Below, piece after piece: positions 45,201-53,928 of a stretch of DNA of 64,000 bases (its first letter is position 1; each line of letters begins with the position of its first letter). The notes under the pieces are model-generated. The model saw only the letters and a list, made by a program, of their open reading frames with translations, was not told where the DNA came from and did not search any database. The DNA is from Spirochaetia bacterium. GTDB lineage: Bacteria > Spirochaetota > Spirochaetia > Treponematales > Treponemataceae. Both the position numbers and the translations under genes were made by a program. The stretch spans positions 124,001-188,000 of the forward strand of contig CAAGBC010000037.1 in assembly GCA_900767955.1 (NCBI GenBank), written 5' to 3'.

Positions 45201-46761
45201 AATTGAAGAAGCAAACGAAACATCTGATAGTTACTTAAAAGAAACTGCTGAAAATGCTCAGCAGACTATAAATGAACAGCTTTTAAAAGTAAAAGAAGAA
45301 ATTTTACATGATGTACAATCTTTTAAAGATGATATTGAAATGCGACAAACATCTGGAACTTCTTCTATAAATTCTGCACTTACAGAGTTTAACACTTGGA
45401 AAGACCAGCTTAATTATCAGTTAGACCAATCAAATCAAGTTTTCAATCAAAAAATTGAATCATTGAAAGAAAACGCAGATAGAAAAATTGCTGATGCAAC
45501 AAGTTTCTTGGAAGATAATTTAAAAACTTACACTGAAAGTTTTGATAAACAGCAAACAGCTATATCTGAAAATATCGAAAGTCTTGAAGGTAAAACAGAA
45601 AAATCTTTGCAAGAATATGAAGAGCGCGCTACTCAAATTATAGAACAGTTAAGTAGTATGTATACTCAGATGTTGCAAGATACAGAAGACAGAGTTCGTA
45701 CACAAAATGCTGATTCTTCTCGTAAGTTAACAGAATTAAGTAATGAATTGCAATCAATTTCTGAAAAGAACAGAAATGAACAATCATCTCTTATTATGAA
45801 GATGCAAGGTGATGCAAATGCTATGCAAGGAACTATGAATAGTCTTTCAAAGGAATTGGAAAGTATTCGTTCACAAATGCAAATTTATGATAAGGCAAGT
45901 CAGTTAAAGAAAGAATTAGATTCAAAAATTGAATTGTTGGAAGAAGATTTTGACAGAATTGATTCTTACAAAAAAATCGCACAAAATCTTAACACTCAAT
46001 ACAATGAACTTTGCAAAATGAAAGAATCTTTTGAATTAAGATTAGATGATTTTGAAAAAGAAAAGTCAAAGATTGAATCAATTGAACATAAATATACTCA
46101 AATGATGAATGCTTCTGCAAATATCGATGAAAAAATTCTCCAGCTAAGTAATACAAATGATGAATTGCAGAATATGGAAATTTCAGTTAGAGATTTAAAA
46201 GATTCTGTAAGTGATGTTTCTAATAGATATTCTCGTTTGGAACAAAAACATGAAGTTCTTGATAGAGTAAATAAAGATGTTGATGCAGCTTTTGAAAATC
46301 TTAAAAATTTGGAAGATAGATTAAAAGATTGTGAGCGCCAATCTTCTACTTTGCCTGATGAAATAAGAACTGTTCAGAAAAATGTTGATGAATTACTACG
46401 AAGTGGTCCAAAAATTGGTGATGCTATAGCAAAATTGGAAAACATGCAAGAATTGCTCAAAGATGCAGATAAACGCTTAGAAACAATTAATTCAACTAGA
46501 CAAGGCATTAATTTGCAAGAACAAAGATTGCAACAGTTGTCAAAATCTGTGGATTCCAAATTTGATGATTTAAAAGCAATTACTCGTAGTGAAATTGAAA
46601 AAAATCCTTCTGTTGACGGAAAGCATGTTACACCAGCTCAACGCTCTAGTGTTCGTACATTAAAACGCCAAGGTTGGACAACTGCGGAAATTGCAAAACA
46701 GTTAAAATTAAGTCAGATGGAAGTAGAACTTATTCTTGAAGTTCCTTCTGATGAGTTATAA
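42295..46761 (+). CDS. Giant membrane-anchored coiled-coil protein (SpiroCoCo type)
   Basis: 1,488 residues. An N-terminal membrane helix (about 2-20, SIITIIISAAIAAGISYLLH) is followed by about 1,400 residues of almost unbroken heptad-rich coiled coil, very high in Glu, Gln, Lys and Ser and poor in Pro and Gly; short motifs such as FNQI, FDSKF and EKY recur with coiled-coil spacing. The C-terminus (about 1440-1485) is different: SSVRTLKRQGWTTAEIAKQL KLSQ-type helix-turn-helix. A straight coil of this length could span about 200 nm, so a cytoskeletal or cell-shape filament is plausible. GGTGGGG precedes the ATG. The stop overlaps the next ATG by one base. Confidence 0.88.
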   Translation: MSIITIIISAAIAAGISYLLHILDKDNNSMEKVKRYADKRLAEFNQYFQTERKTLDEASAEIETRQAQASAAIRRFEEQISQFKKMTENLQADSNAVHNIEEKITDYDKVVSELIQMTARVEENLENVKKESLVIDKLYERLNTNQKNMDTLEKRIPQIANDFATKNGDQLKLIGNKLLDEYNLKAEQLKKSLAALEENANKASMSFQQEISSVYSSASKKAQELEDEAFKHLSVQAQQRTDAYQKSMNENIVSLKNLFELKMQEVKQAIEERTSSIEDATKNKVDEFDKKFNQIYVDLSAKFKQKSSELDAEIEAKSSEVSELCKESNSKTTSSIKASFEDLDNKYKQKLEEFTSNFDSKFNQIHEKYVKQLDGIDGKNDGRISEIQQKVVDADEKSKAQIEALKQKYLASLNSINEKYSQQLAQMTEKNDKRIGELDKKYDDMYEAIFNKSEAAQNNFDESFTQQINRYSETYEAKLVSLQNAYDSKFNELKDDYTNNLTNIDNETNSRISDITQKYDAIYDELNKKYSEATAGLAEQIETVQQIYSEKEGGINSELTAKIDALSEQYRQQIAVLRDELNTSLEQAKQTSFSLQESVEDNSKNLEAVKSGFDEQIQNIQNKYGTLFSNAISQAEQREHEAYEKFAKSADENFERYNASVQEKIDTLKTTLADTFSTMSRNIDTSVQNAEASLARIKNECDQALEKAEEIQPELNSKVQAIESKIEDFKSKSTEKLSELAQMIDSSVARISAACEAQQDKALVGIDNQLASYKKDMEYRLSRLEASGSDIDYLEKNIKTAMEEVQKRVLHTFDEFTDEQQKRHDQFANSIKNNSELLEKELSEIEQNIENLKETAIGSMSQKLQGFEDNFDRDLKMRADKIMEDLSEWKTSFDGKIDSLTASYQNERKDIEVQYNEDLKQKLSALMQKNDDQVARIEENLKQTENSTQRQIAELKSIVSKFSSEMTLKIEEANETSDSYLKETAENAQQTINEQLLKVKEEILHDVQSFKDDIEMRQTSGTSSINSALTEFNTWKDQLNYQLDQSNQVFNQKIESLKENADRKIADATSFLEDNLKTYTESFDKQQTAISENIESLEGKTEKSLQEYEERATQIIEQLSSMYTQMLQDTEDRVRTQNADSSRKLTELSNELQSISEKNRNEQSSLIMKMQGDANAMQGTMNSLSKELESIRSQMQIYDKASQLKKELDSKIELLEEDFDRIDSYKKIAQNLNTQYNELCKMKESFELRLDDFEKEKSKIESIEHKYTQMMNASANIDEKILQLSNTNDELQNMEISVRDLKDSVSDVSNRYSRLEQKHEVLDRVNKDVDAAFENLKNLEDRLKDCERQSSTLPDEIRTVQKNVDELLRSGPKIGDAIAKLENMQELLKDADKRLETINSTRQGINLQEQRLQQLSKSVDSKFDDLKAITRSEIEKNPSVDGKHVTPAQRSSVRTLKRQGWTTAEIAKQLKLSQMEVELILEVPSDEL

Positions 46762-47894
46762 TGAATTCTTTTGTTAAATTTGTAAAAAAAGAAATCGTTT
46801 TACTCATTTCTGTTTTATTGGCAGTTACTACTAGCATTTTAGGAAAAACTTCTCCTAAAATGTTAGTGGGCGCTATTGATTGGCGTGTAATTTCTCTTTT
46901 GTTTTCACTAATGCTTGTAATTCAAGCGTTTCGTTCTGTAAATATTTTAGATAAAATTGCAGATTTTTTTATTAACAAATGTAATTCCGTTCGTAAGTTA
47001 TATTTTTCATTGATGTTGCTTGTTTTCTTTTTTTCGATGGTTGTGACAAATGATGTTGCATTATTAACTTTTGTTCCAATTACGATTTTGATTTTCAAAA
47101 GAATAAATATTTCTTGTGTTGATATAATCATATTAGAAACAATTGCTGCAAATTTAGGTTCCTCTGTAACTCCAATGGGAAATCCTCAGAATTTGTTTTT
47201 ATTTTCATTTTATAATTTTTCGGTAAGTGAATTTTTATTCATAGGAACAAAGTTAGGAATTGTTTCATTAATTATTTTAATTTTGTTTGTTTTTGTTTTT
47301 ACTCGTTCCAAAAATGAAATAGTTATTAATTCAGAAAAAAGAGATAGCATGACTTGTAATATAAAACTTTCTATTTATTATCTTCTTGTTTTAGTTTTTG
47401 TTTTGTTATCTGTTTTTAGAATTGTTGATTATAGATTGAGTTTTATTTTGAGTTTGCTTTGTATAAGTGTTGTAAATATTAAACTTGTTGCAAAAGTAGA
47501 TTTTTCATTGTTAGTTACTTTTATTGCATTTTTTATTTTTACATCCAATATTTCTAATAGCAAAGCGATTGCTAATTTTTTTAGTTCCATATTGCAGAAT
47601 GATAAAAATGTATTTTTTACGGGAATTGGATTAAGTCAAATTATTAGTAATGTTCCTGCAAGTCTTTTATTATCAACTTTCACAAATCAAGCTAAGGCTT
47701 TGTTTTACGGTGTAAATATTGGCGGACTTGGAACTTTAATCGCATCTCTTGCAAGTGTTATTTCCTATAAATTATACAAAAATGAAGTAAACAATCAAAA
47801 TTCAGAAAATATAAACGATAGATATGTATTAAAATTTTCAATAATAAATGTTGTTTTTTTAGTCGTGTTAATATTGATTTTTGTGAAAGGTTAA
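46761..47894 (+). CDS. SLC13/ArsB-NhaD-type (IT superfamily) transporter
   Basis: 377-residue membrane protein with about ten helices. Ion-transporter-superfamily marks are MVVTNDVALLTFVPITILIF (about 92-111) and AANLGSSVTPMGNPQNLFLF (about 128-147), the re-entrant substrate-site motif; a second half motif is SQIISNVPASLLLSTF (about 293-308). Substrates of relatives are anions (citrate, arsenite, dicarboxylates) or Na+/H+. It is shorter than typical ArsB (about 430). It overlaps the coiled-coil gene by one base (taATG) and ends the operon. Confidence 0.85.
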   Translation: MNSFVKFVKKEIVLLISVLLAVTTSILGKTSPKMLVGAIDWRVISLLFSLMLVIQAFRSVNILDKIADFFINKCNSVRKLYFSLMLLVFFFSMVVTNDVALLTFVPITILIFKRINISCVDIIILETIAANLGSSVTPMGNPQNLFLFSFYNFSVSEFLFIGTKLGIVSLIILILFVFVFTRSKNEIVINSEKRDSMTCNIKLSIYYLLVLVFVLLSVFRIVDYRLSFILSLLCISVVNIKLVAKVDFSLLVTFIAFFIFTSNISNSKAIANFFSSILQNDKNVFFTGIGLSQIISNVPASLLLSTFTNQAKALFYGVNIGGLGTLIASLASVISYKLYKNEVNNQNSENINDRYVLKFSIINVVFLVVLILIFVKG

Positions 47895-47929
47895 TATTGA
47901 TAAAAGTTTGAACATTAATGAATAAAACT

Positions 47930-47957
47930 TTGTTATTTTTAAAATCTAATTTATAAT
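47930..47957 (+). promoter_or_regulatory. Promoter of the diguanylate cyclase gene, leaderless type
   Basis: TTGTTA (47930-47935), 16 bp, TATAAT (47952-47957), then 7 nt to the ATG at 47965, which places the expected transcription start on or next to the start codon. No Shine-Dalgarno. Confidence 0.5.
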
Positions 47958-47964
47958 ATTTAGT

Positions 47965-49569
47965 ATGAAATCTATTAGAAATAAAATCAGTTTAGTTATT
48001 CTTTTGTGTGTACTTCTGTCAACTTGGTTGGTGGGATTTGTTTCTATCGTAAAGCTAAAAAAATCAATTAGCAAAGATTCTGTTCAAATTATGAATTTGT
48101 TGTGTTCTGAAAATGCAGAAAAAATTAATTCTTTGTTTTCACGAATTGAGCGTTCTGTTGAAATTTTGGCAGATTATTCAGTTCTTAATTTGAAAAGTGT
48201 AGAAAAACTTGAAAGTGACAATAATTACCGTGCTGAATATATAAAAAATATTGATTCTGTTGGTTTGACAATTGCAGAAAGAACAAAAGGTGCTGTTGCT
48301 GTTTATGTAAGATTTGCACCTGAATTGACTTCTACAAAATCAGGTTTTTTTCGTGTAAAAAATTACGATACAGAAAAATTTGATATTGAAGAATTAACAG
48401 ATTTGGAATTGTATACTTCTGATAATGTAGGTCGAGTAGGTTGGTATTACATTCCAGTTATGAACAAAGTTCCTACTTGGCTTGAGCCTTATTACAATTT
48501 TAATATTAATGTGAATATGATTTCTTATGTTATTCCTATTTATAAAGGGCAAACTTTGCTGGGTGTTGTAGGAATGGATATTGATTTTGATTATTTGATG
48601 AACGAAGTTGATAGAATTTCAGTTTATGAAACTGGTCATGCTCTTGTAACAGATAATAATTTAAATGTAATTCATAGTGTTCATTATCCAAAAGGTCCTT
48701 TGATTGATGATTTTTATAATGCTGATTCAAATTTTAAAATAGAAAATTTATTTTCCGAAGAAACTCTTTATGAATATGAGTTTGAAGGTAAAAAGCGTAA
48801 AATTGCTGTAAAACCCTTAAATAATAATATGTGTTTAGCGGTAACTGTTCTTGCTTCTGAAATAAATGCAAGTCTTAATTCGTTAATTACAATAATTTTA
48901 TGTGCTACAATTTTTGTTTCTATTTTTGCTATTGTTGCTTCATTTTTCTTGGCTTATGGAATTACAAAACCTTTATCAGATTTAACTAGGGCTGCACAAG
49001 AGGTTTCTAATGGAAATTTAGATGTACCAATAAATTGTAATTCACAAGATGAAGTTGGAATTCTTTCAAAAATTATGCAAGAGACTGTTGATAAATTAAA
49101 AATCAGAATTGAAAAAATGAATGTGCTTGCATATACAGATAATTTAACTGGAGTAAATAATAATACTGCATATATTCATGATATAGAAAAACTTGTGGAG
49201 CAAGATAAAAAATTTGCAATATTTATTATTGATGTTAATGGATTAAAAATTGTAAATGATACTTGTGGTCACGACAAAGGAAATGAATTAATTGTTACAG
49301 TTGCTCGTTGTATTTCTGAAATTTTTGGCGATGAATTTGTTTACAGAATTGGTGGAGATGAGTTTGTTGCTGTTAAAACAAATATAAATGATAATAAATG
49401 TGATAATTTGCGTGAATTGCTAAAACAAAAGTTTTTACAAAATAAAGAAATTATAAAATATTCAGCGGCTGTTGGTTATTCTATTTATAAGGCTAACAAG
49501 GATTTTGAACAAGTATTCAAAGATGCTGATTCTAAAATGTATGAAGATAAAAAAAATATGAAAATATAA
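47965..49569 (+). CDS. Membrane diguanylate cyclase with Cache sensor and HAMP
   Basis: 534 residues. A membrane helix (about 8-30), an extracytoplasmic dCache-like sensor (about 35-300, with GRVGWYYIPVMNKVPTWLEPY and YVIPIYKGQTLLGVVGMDID), a second helix (about 305-330), HAMP (about 332-385) and a GGDEF domain (about 395-530). The active-site motif GGDEF at 463-467 is intact, so c-di-GMP synthesis is expected. The inhibitory RxxD site that usually lies just upstream reads IFGD here, so product feedback through it is probably lost. It is transcribed alone. Confidence 0.93.
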   Translation: MKSIRNKISLVILLCVLLSTWLVGFVSIVKLKKSISKDSVQIMNLLCSENAEKINSLFSRIERSVEILADYSVLNLKSVEKLESDNNYRAEYIKNIDSVGLTIAERTKGAVAVYVRFAPELTSTKSGFFRVKNYDTEKFDIEELTDLELYTSDNVGRVGWYYIPVMNKVPTWLEPYYNFNINVNMISYVIPIYKGQTLLGVVGMDIDFDYLMNEVDRISVYETGHALVTDNNLNVIHSVHYPKGPLIDDFYNADSNFKIENLFSEETLYEYEFEGKKRKIAVKPLNNNMCLAVTVLASEINASLNSLITIILCATIFVSIFAIVASFFLAYGITKPLSDLTRAAQEVSNGNLDVPINCNSQDEVGILSKIMQETVDKLKIRIEKMNVLAYTDNLTGVNNNTAYIHDIEKLVEQDKKFAIFIIDVNGLKIVNDTCGHDKGNELIVTVARCISEIFGDEFVYRIGGDEFVAVKTNINDNKCDNLRELLKQKFLQNKEIIKYSAAVGYSIYKANKDFEQVFKDADSKMYEDKKNMKI

Positions 49570-49640
49570 ATACATTTGTAGTTTGATTATGCAAAATTTT
49601 CTGTAATGACTTTTTTATATTATTCTGATACTATCACCTT

Positions 49641-50942
49641 ATGCGCAAAATTTATTTTAGTTCATTATTGGTATTAAGTTTATTTATTTTTACTTCATGT
49701 TCAGGAATTATGGGATATGGAGTTATGCTCTGGAATCTTCCAGAAAGTGGTTTAAGAGATGGTGATATTGTTCCTGTTTATATTAAATCAAATATTTCAC
49801 ATGAATATGTAATTGGAACAGAAACTGGAAAAGTTGGAATTCCTTTGTGGCAACTTTCTGAACCAACTTCAAAGTTTAAAGCTAAAAAAAATGCACAGAA
49901 ATATCAAGAATATTTACATAAATATGCCTATGTTGCATTAGATGGGCTTCCTATGCGTGCAGAACCTGTAAATACAGCAAAACAGGTGTACAGACTTAGA
50001 AAAAATGAAACAATAAAAGTTTTGTACAAAGGTGAAGGTCAGGCTGTTATGGCTGGTCGTAAGCCTCTTGAAGGTAATTGGCTTAGAGTTTTAACTTCAG
50101 ATGGAACTCAGGGTTGGTGTTTTTCTTATAATTTAAGAATTTATGAAACTGATGCCTTGGGTAAAATGATAGGTGAAAATAATAATCAAGAAACTGAAAA
50201 TGTTGCTACAGAAGTTGATGAACTTCTTACAAAAAATTGGTATCCAGAGTCATATCACGCAATGATAAAAACTGGAAGAATTGATGTAACAAAACTTATT
50301 CCTTCACATAAATTTGTTCTTGATAATGAAACAAAAAAATTAACATTTAATATGCCAAAATTAAATCTTTCATGGAATTATGTTGGTTCAGAAAAGAAAG
50401 GTTATAATCAATATGGCTTAAAAGAAATTCCTATAATTATTACTGTAAAAAATTCTTCATTTATTGTTGTTCGTTATACAGGTCCAGATGGAAAACCTGA
50501 GGATTTTAATTTGGTTGCAATTGATGGCGACCTTAATGAACTTGTTCAGAATGAAAAAGAACGCCGCAATAAAGAATATGAACAGATTTATATGTTTGGG
50601 CCTTCATTTAAGAGTTCAAACTATGGGCAACTTAAATTTTTCGAAGATAAAACATTTGTATGGACAAATAATAAATTGCTTGTTCCTGCTGTTATTTCAT
50701 CATCTGCATCAAACAATGGAACTGTATCTGTAAAATATTTCTTGAGCAGAACTTTATCTGCAGCTTATGATGGTGTTCTTTCATTTAAATTTGAAGGAAT
50801 GTCTTCTGAAGTTAATTTCTTATACAAAATGGAAGAATTTGGTTTAAGATTAGAAGATGCAACTGGTGCAGTAATTTCAAATAATACAATTACAGAACGC
50901 GGCTTAAGTCCTTTAGTTCTTTTCTTTACAAAAGGTGAATAA
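49641..50942 (+). CDS. Lipoprotein with bacterial SH3 domain
   Basis: 433 residues; the signal ends in FTSC (Cys20). Residues about 92-170 resemble an SH3b domain (LPMRAEPVNTAKQVYRLRKN, GNWLRVLTSDGTQGWCFSYN), a fold that often binds peptidoglycan. The rest (about 190-433) is beta-rich and unrecognised. GATACT at 49627-49632 is 8 nt before the ATG, and no Shine-Dalgarno is seen. The ABC-F gene starts 2 bp after its stop. Confidence 0.82.
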   Translation: MRKIYFSSLLVLSLFIFTSCSGIMGYGVMLWNLPESGLRDGDIVPVYIKSNISHEYVIGTETGKVGIPLWQLSEPTSKFKAKKNAQKYQEYLHKYAYVALDGLPMRAEPVNTAKQVYRLRKNETIKVLYKGEGQAVMAGRKPLEGNWLRVLTSDGTQGWCFSYNLRIYETDALGKMIGENNNQETENVATEVDELLTKNWYPESYHAMIKTGRIDVTKLIPSHKFVLDNETKKLTFNMPKLNLSWNYVGSEKKGYNQYGLKEIPIIITVKNSSFIVVRYTGPDGKPEDFNLVAIDGDLNELVQNEKERRNKEYEQIYMFGPSFKSSNYGQLKFFEDKTFVWTNNKLLVPAVISSSASNNGTVSVKYFLSRTLSAAYDGVLSFKFEGMSSEVNFLYKMEEFGLRLEDATGAVISNNTITERGLSPLVLFFTKGE

Positions 50943-50944
50943 AG

Positions 50945-52906
50945 ATGGCATTTGTCCAATTTTCTCAAGTTTCATTGGCTTTTGGAGATAGAGATATTTT
51001 AAAAAATGTTTCTGTGAATTTGCAAACAGGAACAAAAGCTGCATTAACTGGTGCTAATGGTGCAGGAAAATCCACATTAATCAAAGTAATGGCTGGTTTG
51101 ATTCAGCCTGATAGTGGAACTCGTGCAGTTCAAAAAGATTGCAGAATTTCATATCTTCCTCAGTCTGGTTTAACTCATCACGGTTGTTCATTAAAAGAAG
51201 AAGCTGATAAGGCTTTTGAATTTGGTTATGAAATTCAAAAACAAATTGATAAAATTGGTGAAGATTTGCAAAATAATCCATCTAATATGCAAACTCTTTT
51301 GGAACGCCAAGCAAATTTAATTCAGGCCTTGGAAGAAAGCGGCTGGCACAGAAGAGATGCTACTGCAGAATCCGTATTGCTAGGTTTGGGCTTTTCCCAT
51401 GAAGATTTGACTCGCCAAACTGAAGAATTTTCTGGTGGTTGGCAGATGAGAATTGCTCTTGCAAAAGCGTTGATGCAAAATCCTGATATTCTTTTGCTTG
51501 ACGAACCTACTAACTATCTTGATATTGAAGCTAGAACCTGGCTTGAACAATTTTTGGTAAATTATAAAGGTGCATTTTTACTTGTTAGTCACGATAGATA
51601 TTTTCTTGATGTTACAATTAATGAAGTATATGAATTGTTTGGTGGTGATTTAAAACGCTATCCTGGTAATTTTACGCATTATGAAAAAGTTCGTGAGGTG
51701 GAATTAAAAACATTAATTGCAGCTTATGAACAGCAGCAGCAAGAAATTCATCACCTTGAAGATTTTATTCGTCGTTTTGGATATAAAGCTACAAAAGCGG
51801 CCCAAGCCCAAGAACGACAAAAGCAACTTGATAAAATTGTTCGCATTGAACTTCCTGAATCTTTGAAAAAAATACATTTTAAATTTCCGCCAGCTCCACA
51901 TTGTGGAAAATTGGTTTTGCGTTTAAATGGAATTACAAAATCTTATGATGGAATTAAAAATGTAATTAATAATTTGGATTTAACTTTAGAAAATGGAGAA
52001 AGGCTTGTAGTTGTTGGACGAAACGGTGCTGGTAAATCAACACTTTTGAGAATCCTTTCTGGTGAAGATAAAAACTTTGTTGGTGAAATAATTCCTGGTT
52101 CTGGTGTTCAGATTGGGTATTTTTCCCAAGATAATGCAGAAACTATCAAAGGTTCTACATCAATTCTCGATTATATCGAGAGCAAAGCTCCTACTGAATT
52201 AATTCCAAAAGTTCGCGATATGCTGGGGGCATTTTTGTTTCGTGGAGATGATGTATTTAAAACTTTGGATGTTCTTTCTGGTGGTGAAAAAAGCCGAATT
52301 GCTTTGTTGCAGCTTTTGCTTAGCCCTGTGAATTTGCTTGTTCTTGATGAACCAACGAACCACTTGGATATGCATTCTAAAGATGTGTTAATGAATGCCC
52401 TTAAAGATTTTGGTGGAACTGTTATTTTTGTTAGCCATGATAGAGGCTTTATTGAAGGCTTGTCCACAAAGGTTTTGGAATTAACTCCAGGAAAATTTAG
52501 AGAATTCCCTGGGGATTACAAATATTATCAGGAGCGCTTGGAAGCAGAAGCAAACGGTTCTGTTGGGGAATTTTCTTTTGCAAGTGCAACTTCAAAGACA
52601 GAAAATGTATCTAATAATGTAGTTTCTGTTCAAAAGGAACAAAGTGCAGGCCAATTGTCTTGGGAAGAAAATAAACGATTGCAAGCACAAAAGCGTAAAG
52701 CAGAAAAAGAAGTAGCAAAAATTGAAGAAGAAATTGCTTTGATGGAACAAAAAAAATCTGAACTTGAAGCAAAAATGTCGCAGCCAGCTGTTTATTCAAA
52801 TGGCGAAAAAGCAAGACAAGTTCAGAAAGAAATAGATGAAATTGTTGCAAAGCTTGATGACCTTAATATCAAGTGGGAAGCCGCAATGGAAAATCTTGAA
52901 GCATAA
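50945..52906 (+). CDS. ABC-F ATPase (Uup/YdiF-like)
   Basis: 653 residues, no membrane segment. Two ATPase domains: Walker A GANGAGKST at 36-44 and GRNGAGKST near 358; signatures FSGGWQMR and LSGGEKSR; Walker B LLLDEPTNYLD and LVLDEPTNHLD. The linker between domains has the charged P-site tRNA-interaction helices (HHLEDFIRRFGYKATKAAQA), and the C-terminus (about 570-653) is a coiled coil as in Uup/YdiF. ABC-F proteins act on ribosomes, relieving stalling or giving antibiotic protection. Nothing here marks it as a resistance factor. AAAG precedes the ATG closely. Confidence 0.93.
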   Translation: MAFVQFSQVSLAFGDRDILKNVSVNLQTGTKAALTGANGAGKSTLIKVMAGLIQPDSGTRAVQKDCRISYLPQSGLTHHGCSLKEEADKAFEFGYEIQKQIDKIGEDLQNNPSNMQTLLERQANLIQALEESGWHRRDATAESVLLGLGFSHEDLTRQTEEFSGGWQMRIALAKALMQNPDILLLDEPTNYLDIEARTWLEQFLVNYKGAFLLVSHDRYFLDVTINEVYELFGGDLKRYPGNFTHYEKVREVELKTLIAAYEQQQQEIHHLEDFIRRFGYKATKAAQAQERQKQLDKIVRIELPESLKKIHFKFPPAPHCGKLVLRLNGITKSYDGIKNVINNLDLTLENGERLVVVGRNGAGKSTLLRILSGEDKNFVGEIIPGSGVQIGYFSQDNAETIKGSTSILDYIESKAPTELIPKVRDMLGAFLFRGDDVFKTLDVLSGGEKSRIALLQLLLSPVNLLVLDEPTNHLDMHSKDVLMNALKDFGGTVIFVSHDRGFIEGLSTKVLELTPGKFREFPGDYKYYQERLEAEANGSVGEFSFASATSKTENVSNNVVSVQKEQSAGQLSWEENKRLQAQKRKAEKEVAKIEEEIALMEQKKSELEAKMSQPAVYSNGEKARQVQKEIDEIVAKLDDLNIKWEAAMENLEA

Positions 52907-52942
52907 TTATGGAATTAAATATCTAAATTTTTGGAGGAATAA

Positions 52943-53923
52943 ATGAAGGTTTTAGTAATTGGTGGTGCAGGTTATATCGGAAGTCATGTTGTAAAACAAT
53001 TAATGGCATGCAAACATGAAGTAACTGTTTTTGATAATTTATCTAGCGGATTGAGACAAAATTTATTCCCAGAAAATGAATTTATTTATGGAAATATTTT
53101 AATTGAAGCAGATTTAAGAAAGGCATTTTCAAAAGGTTTTGATGCTTTTATTCATCTTGCAGCATTTAAGGCCGCTGGTGAATCAATGATTATTCCAGAA
53201 AAATATTCTGTGAATAACATCACAGGAACATTAAATATTTTGAATGTCGCAATGGAATACAATTGTAAAAATATGGTTTTTTCTTCATCAGCAACGATTT
53301 TTGGTGAACCAAAATATATTCCAATTGATGAAGATCATCCTAAAAATCCAGAAAATTATTATGGCTACACAAAACTTTCCATTGAAGATTACATGGAATG
53401 GTATTCAAAATTAAAAGGCTTGAATTACGCTGCTTTAAGATATTTTAATGCAGCTGGTTACGATGTTGACGGTGTTCTTTATGGATTGGAACAAAATCCT
53501 GCAAATCTTCTTCCTATAATTATGGAAACAGCTTGTGGAATGCGTCCAAAAATGAAAATCTTTGGTGATGATTACGATACTCCAGATGGAACTTGTATCA
53601 GAGATTATGTTCATGTTACAGATTTGGCAATTGCACATGTAAAAGCGCTTGAATATATTTCTTCCCGAAATGAAAATATTAAATTAAATTTAGGAAGTGA
53701 AACAGGAACTTCTGTAAAAGAAATGGTAGATGCAGCTCGTCGTATTACACAAAAAGAAATTCCTGCTGATATTGTAGAGCGCCGTCCTGGAGACCCTGCA
53801 AACCTTGTTGCTTCTTCAACAAAAGCATTTGAAACTATCGGCTGGAAAGCTGCATATTCAGATGTGGATACTTTAATTGCAACAACTTGGAATGCATATA
53901 AAAAGTACAACAATATAGGATAA
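52943..53923 (+). CDS. galE: UDP-glucose 4-epimerase
   Basis: 326-residue extended short-chain dehydrogenase. The NAD-binding GGAGYIG is at 7-13, the catalytic Ser region SSSA at 114-117 and YGYTK at 140-144 (Tyr140, Lys144); further GalE marks are RYFNAAG, GTCIRDYVHVTDLA and LNLGSETGTSV. It interconverts UDP-glucose and UDP-galactose for surface glycans. The ATG follows TTGGAGGAA. The M20 peptidase gene starts 5 bp after it. Confidence 0.93.
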   Translation: MKVLVIGGAGYIGSHVVKQLMACKHEVTVFDNLSSGLRQNLFPENEFIYGNILIEADLRKAFSKGFDAFIHLAAFKAAGESMIIPEKYSVNNITGTLNILNVAMEYNCKNMVFSSSATIFGEPKYIPIDEDHPKNPENYYGYTKLSIEDYMEWYSKLKGLNYAALRYFNAAGYDVDGVLYGLEQNPANLLPIIMETACGMRPKMKIFGDDYDTPDGTCIRDYVHVTDLAIAHVKALEYISSRNENIKLNLGSETGTSVKEMVDAARRITQKEIPADIVERRPGDPANLVASSTKAFETIGWKAAYSDVDTLIATTWNAYKKYNNIG

Positions 53924-53928
53924 TTAAT

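Noticed and set aside
50945..52906. Antibiotic-resistance ABC-F protein
   Set aside because: The C-terminal coiled coil and overall layout fit the housekeeping Uup/YdiF group; nothing in the neighbourhood suggests a resistance element.
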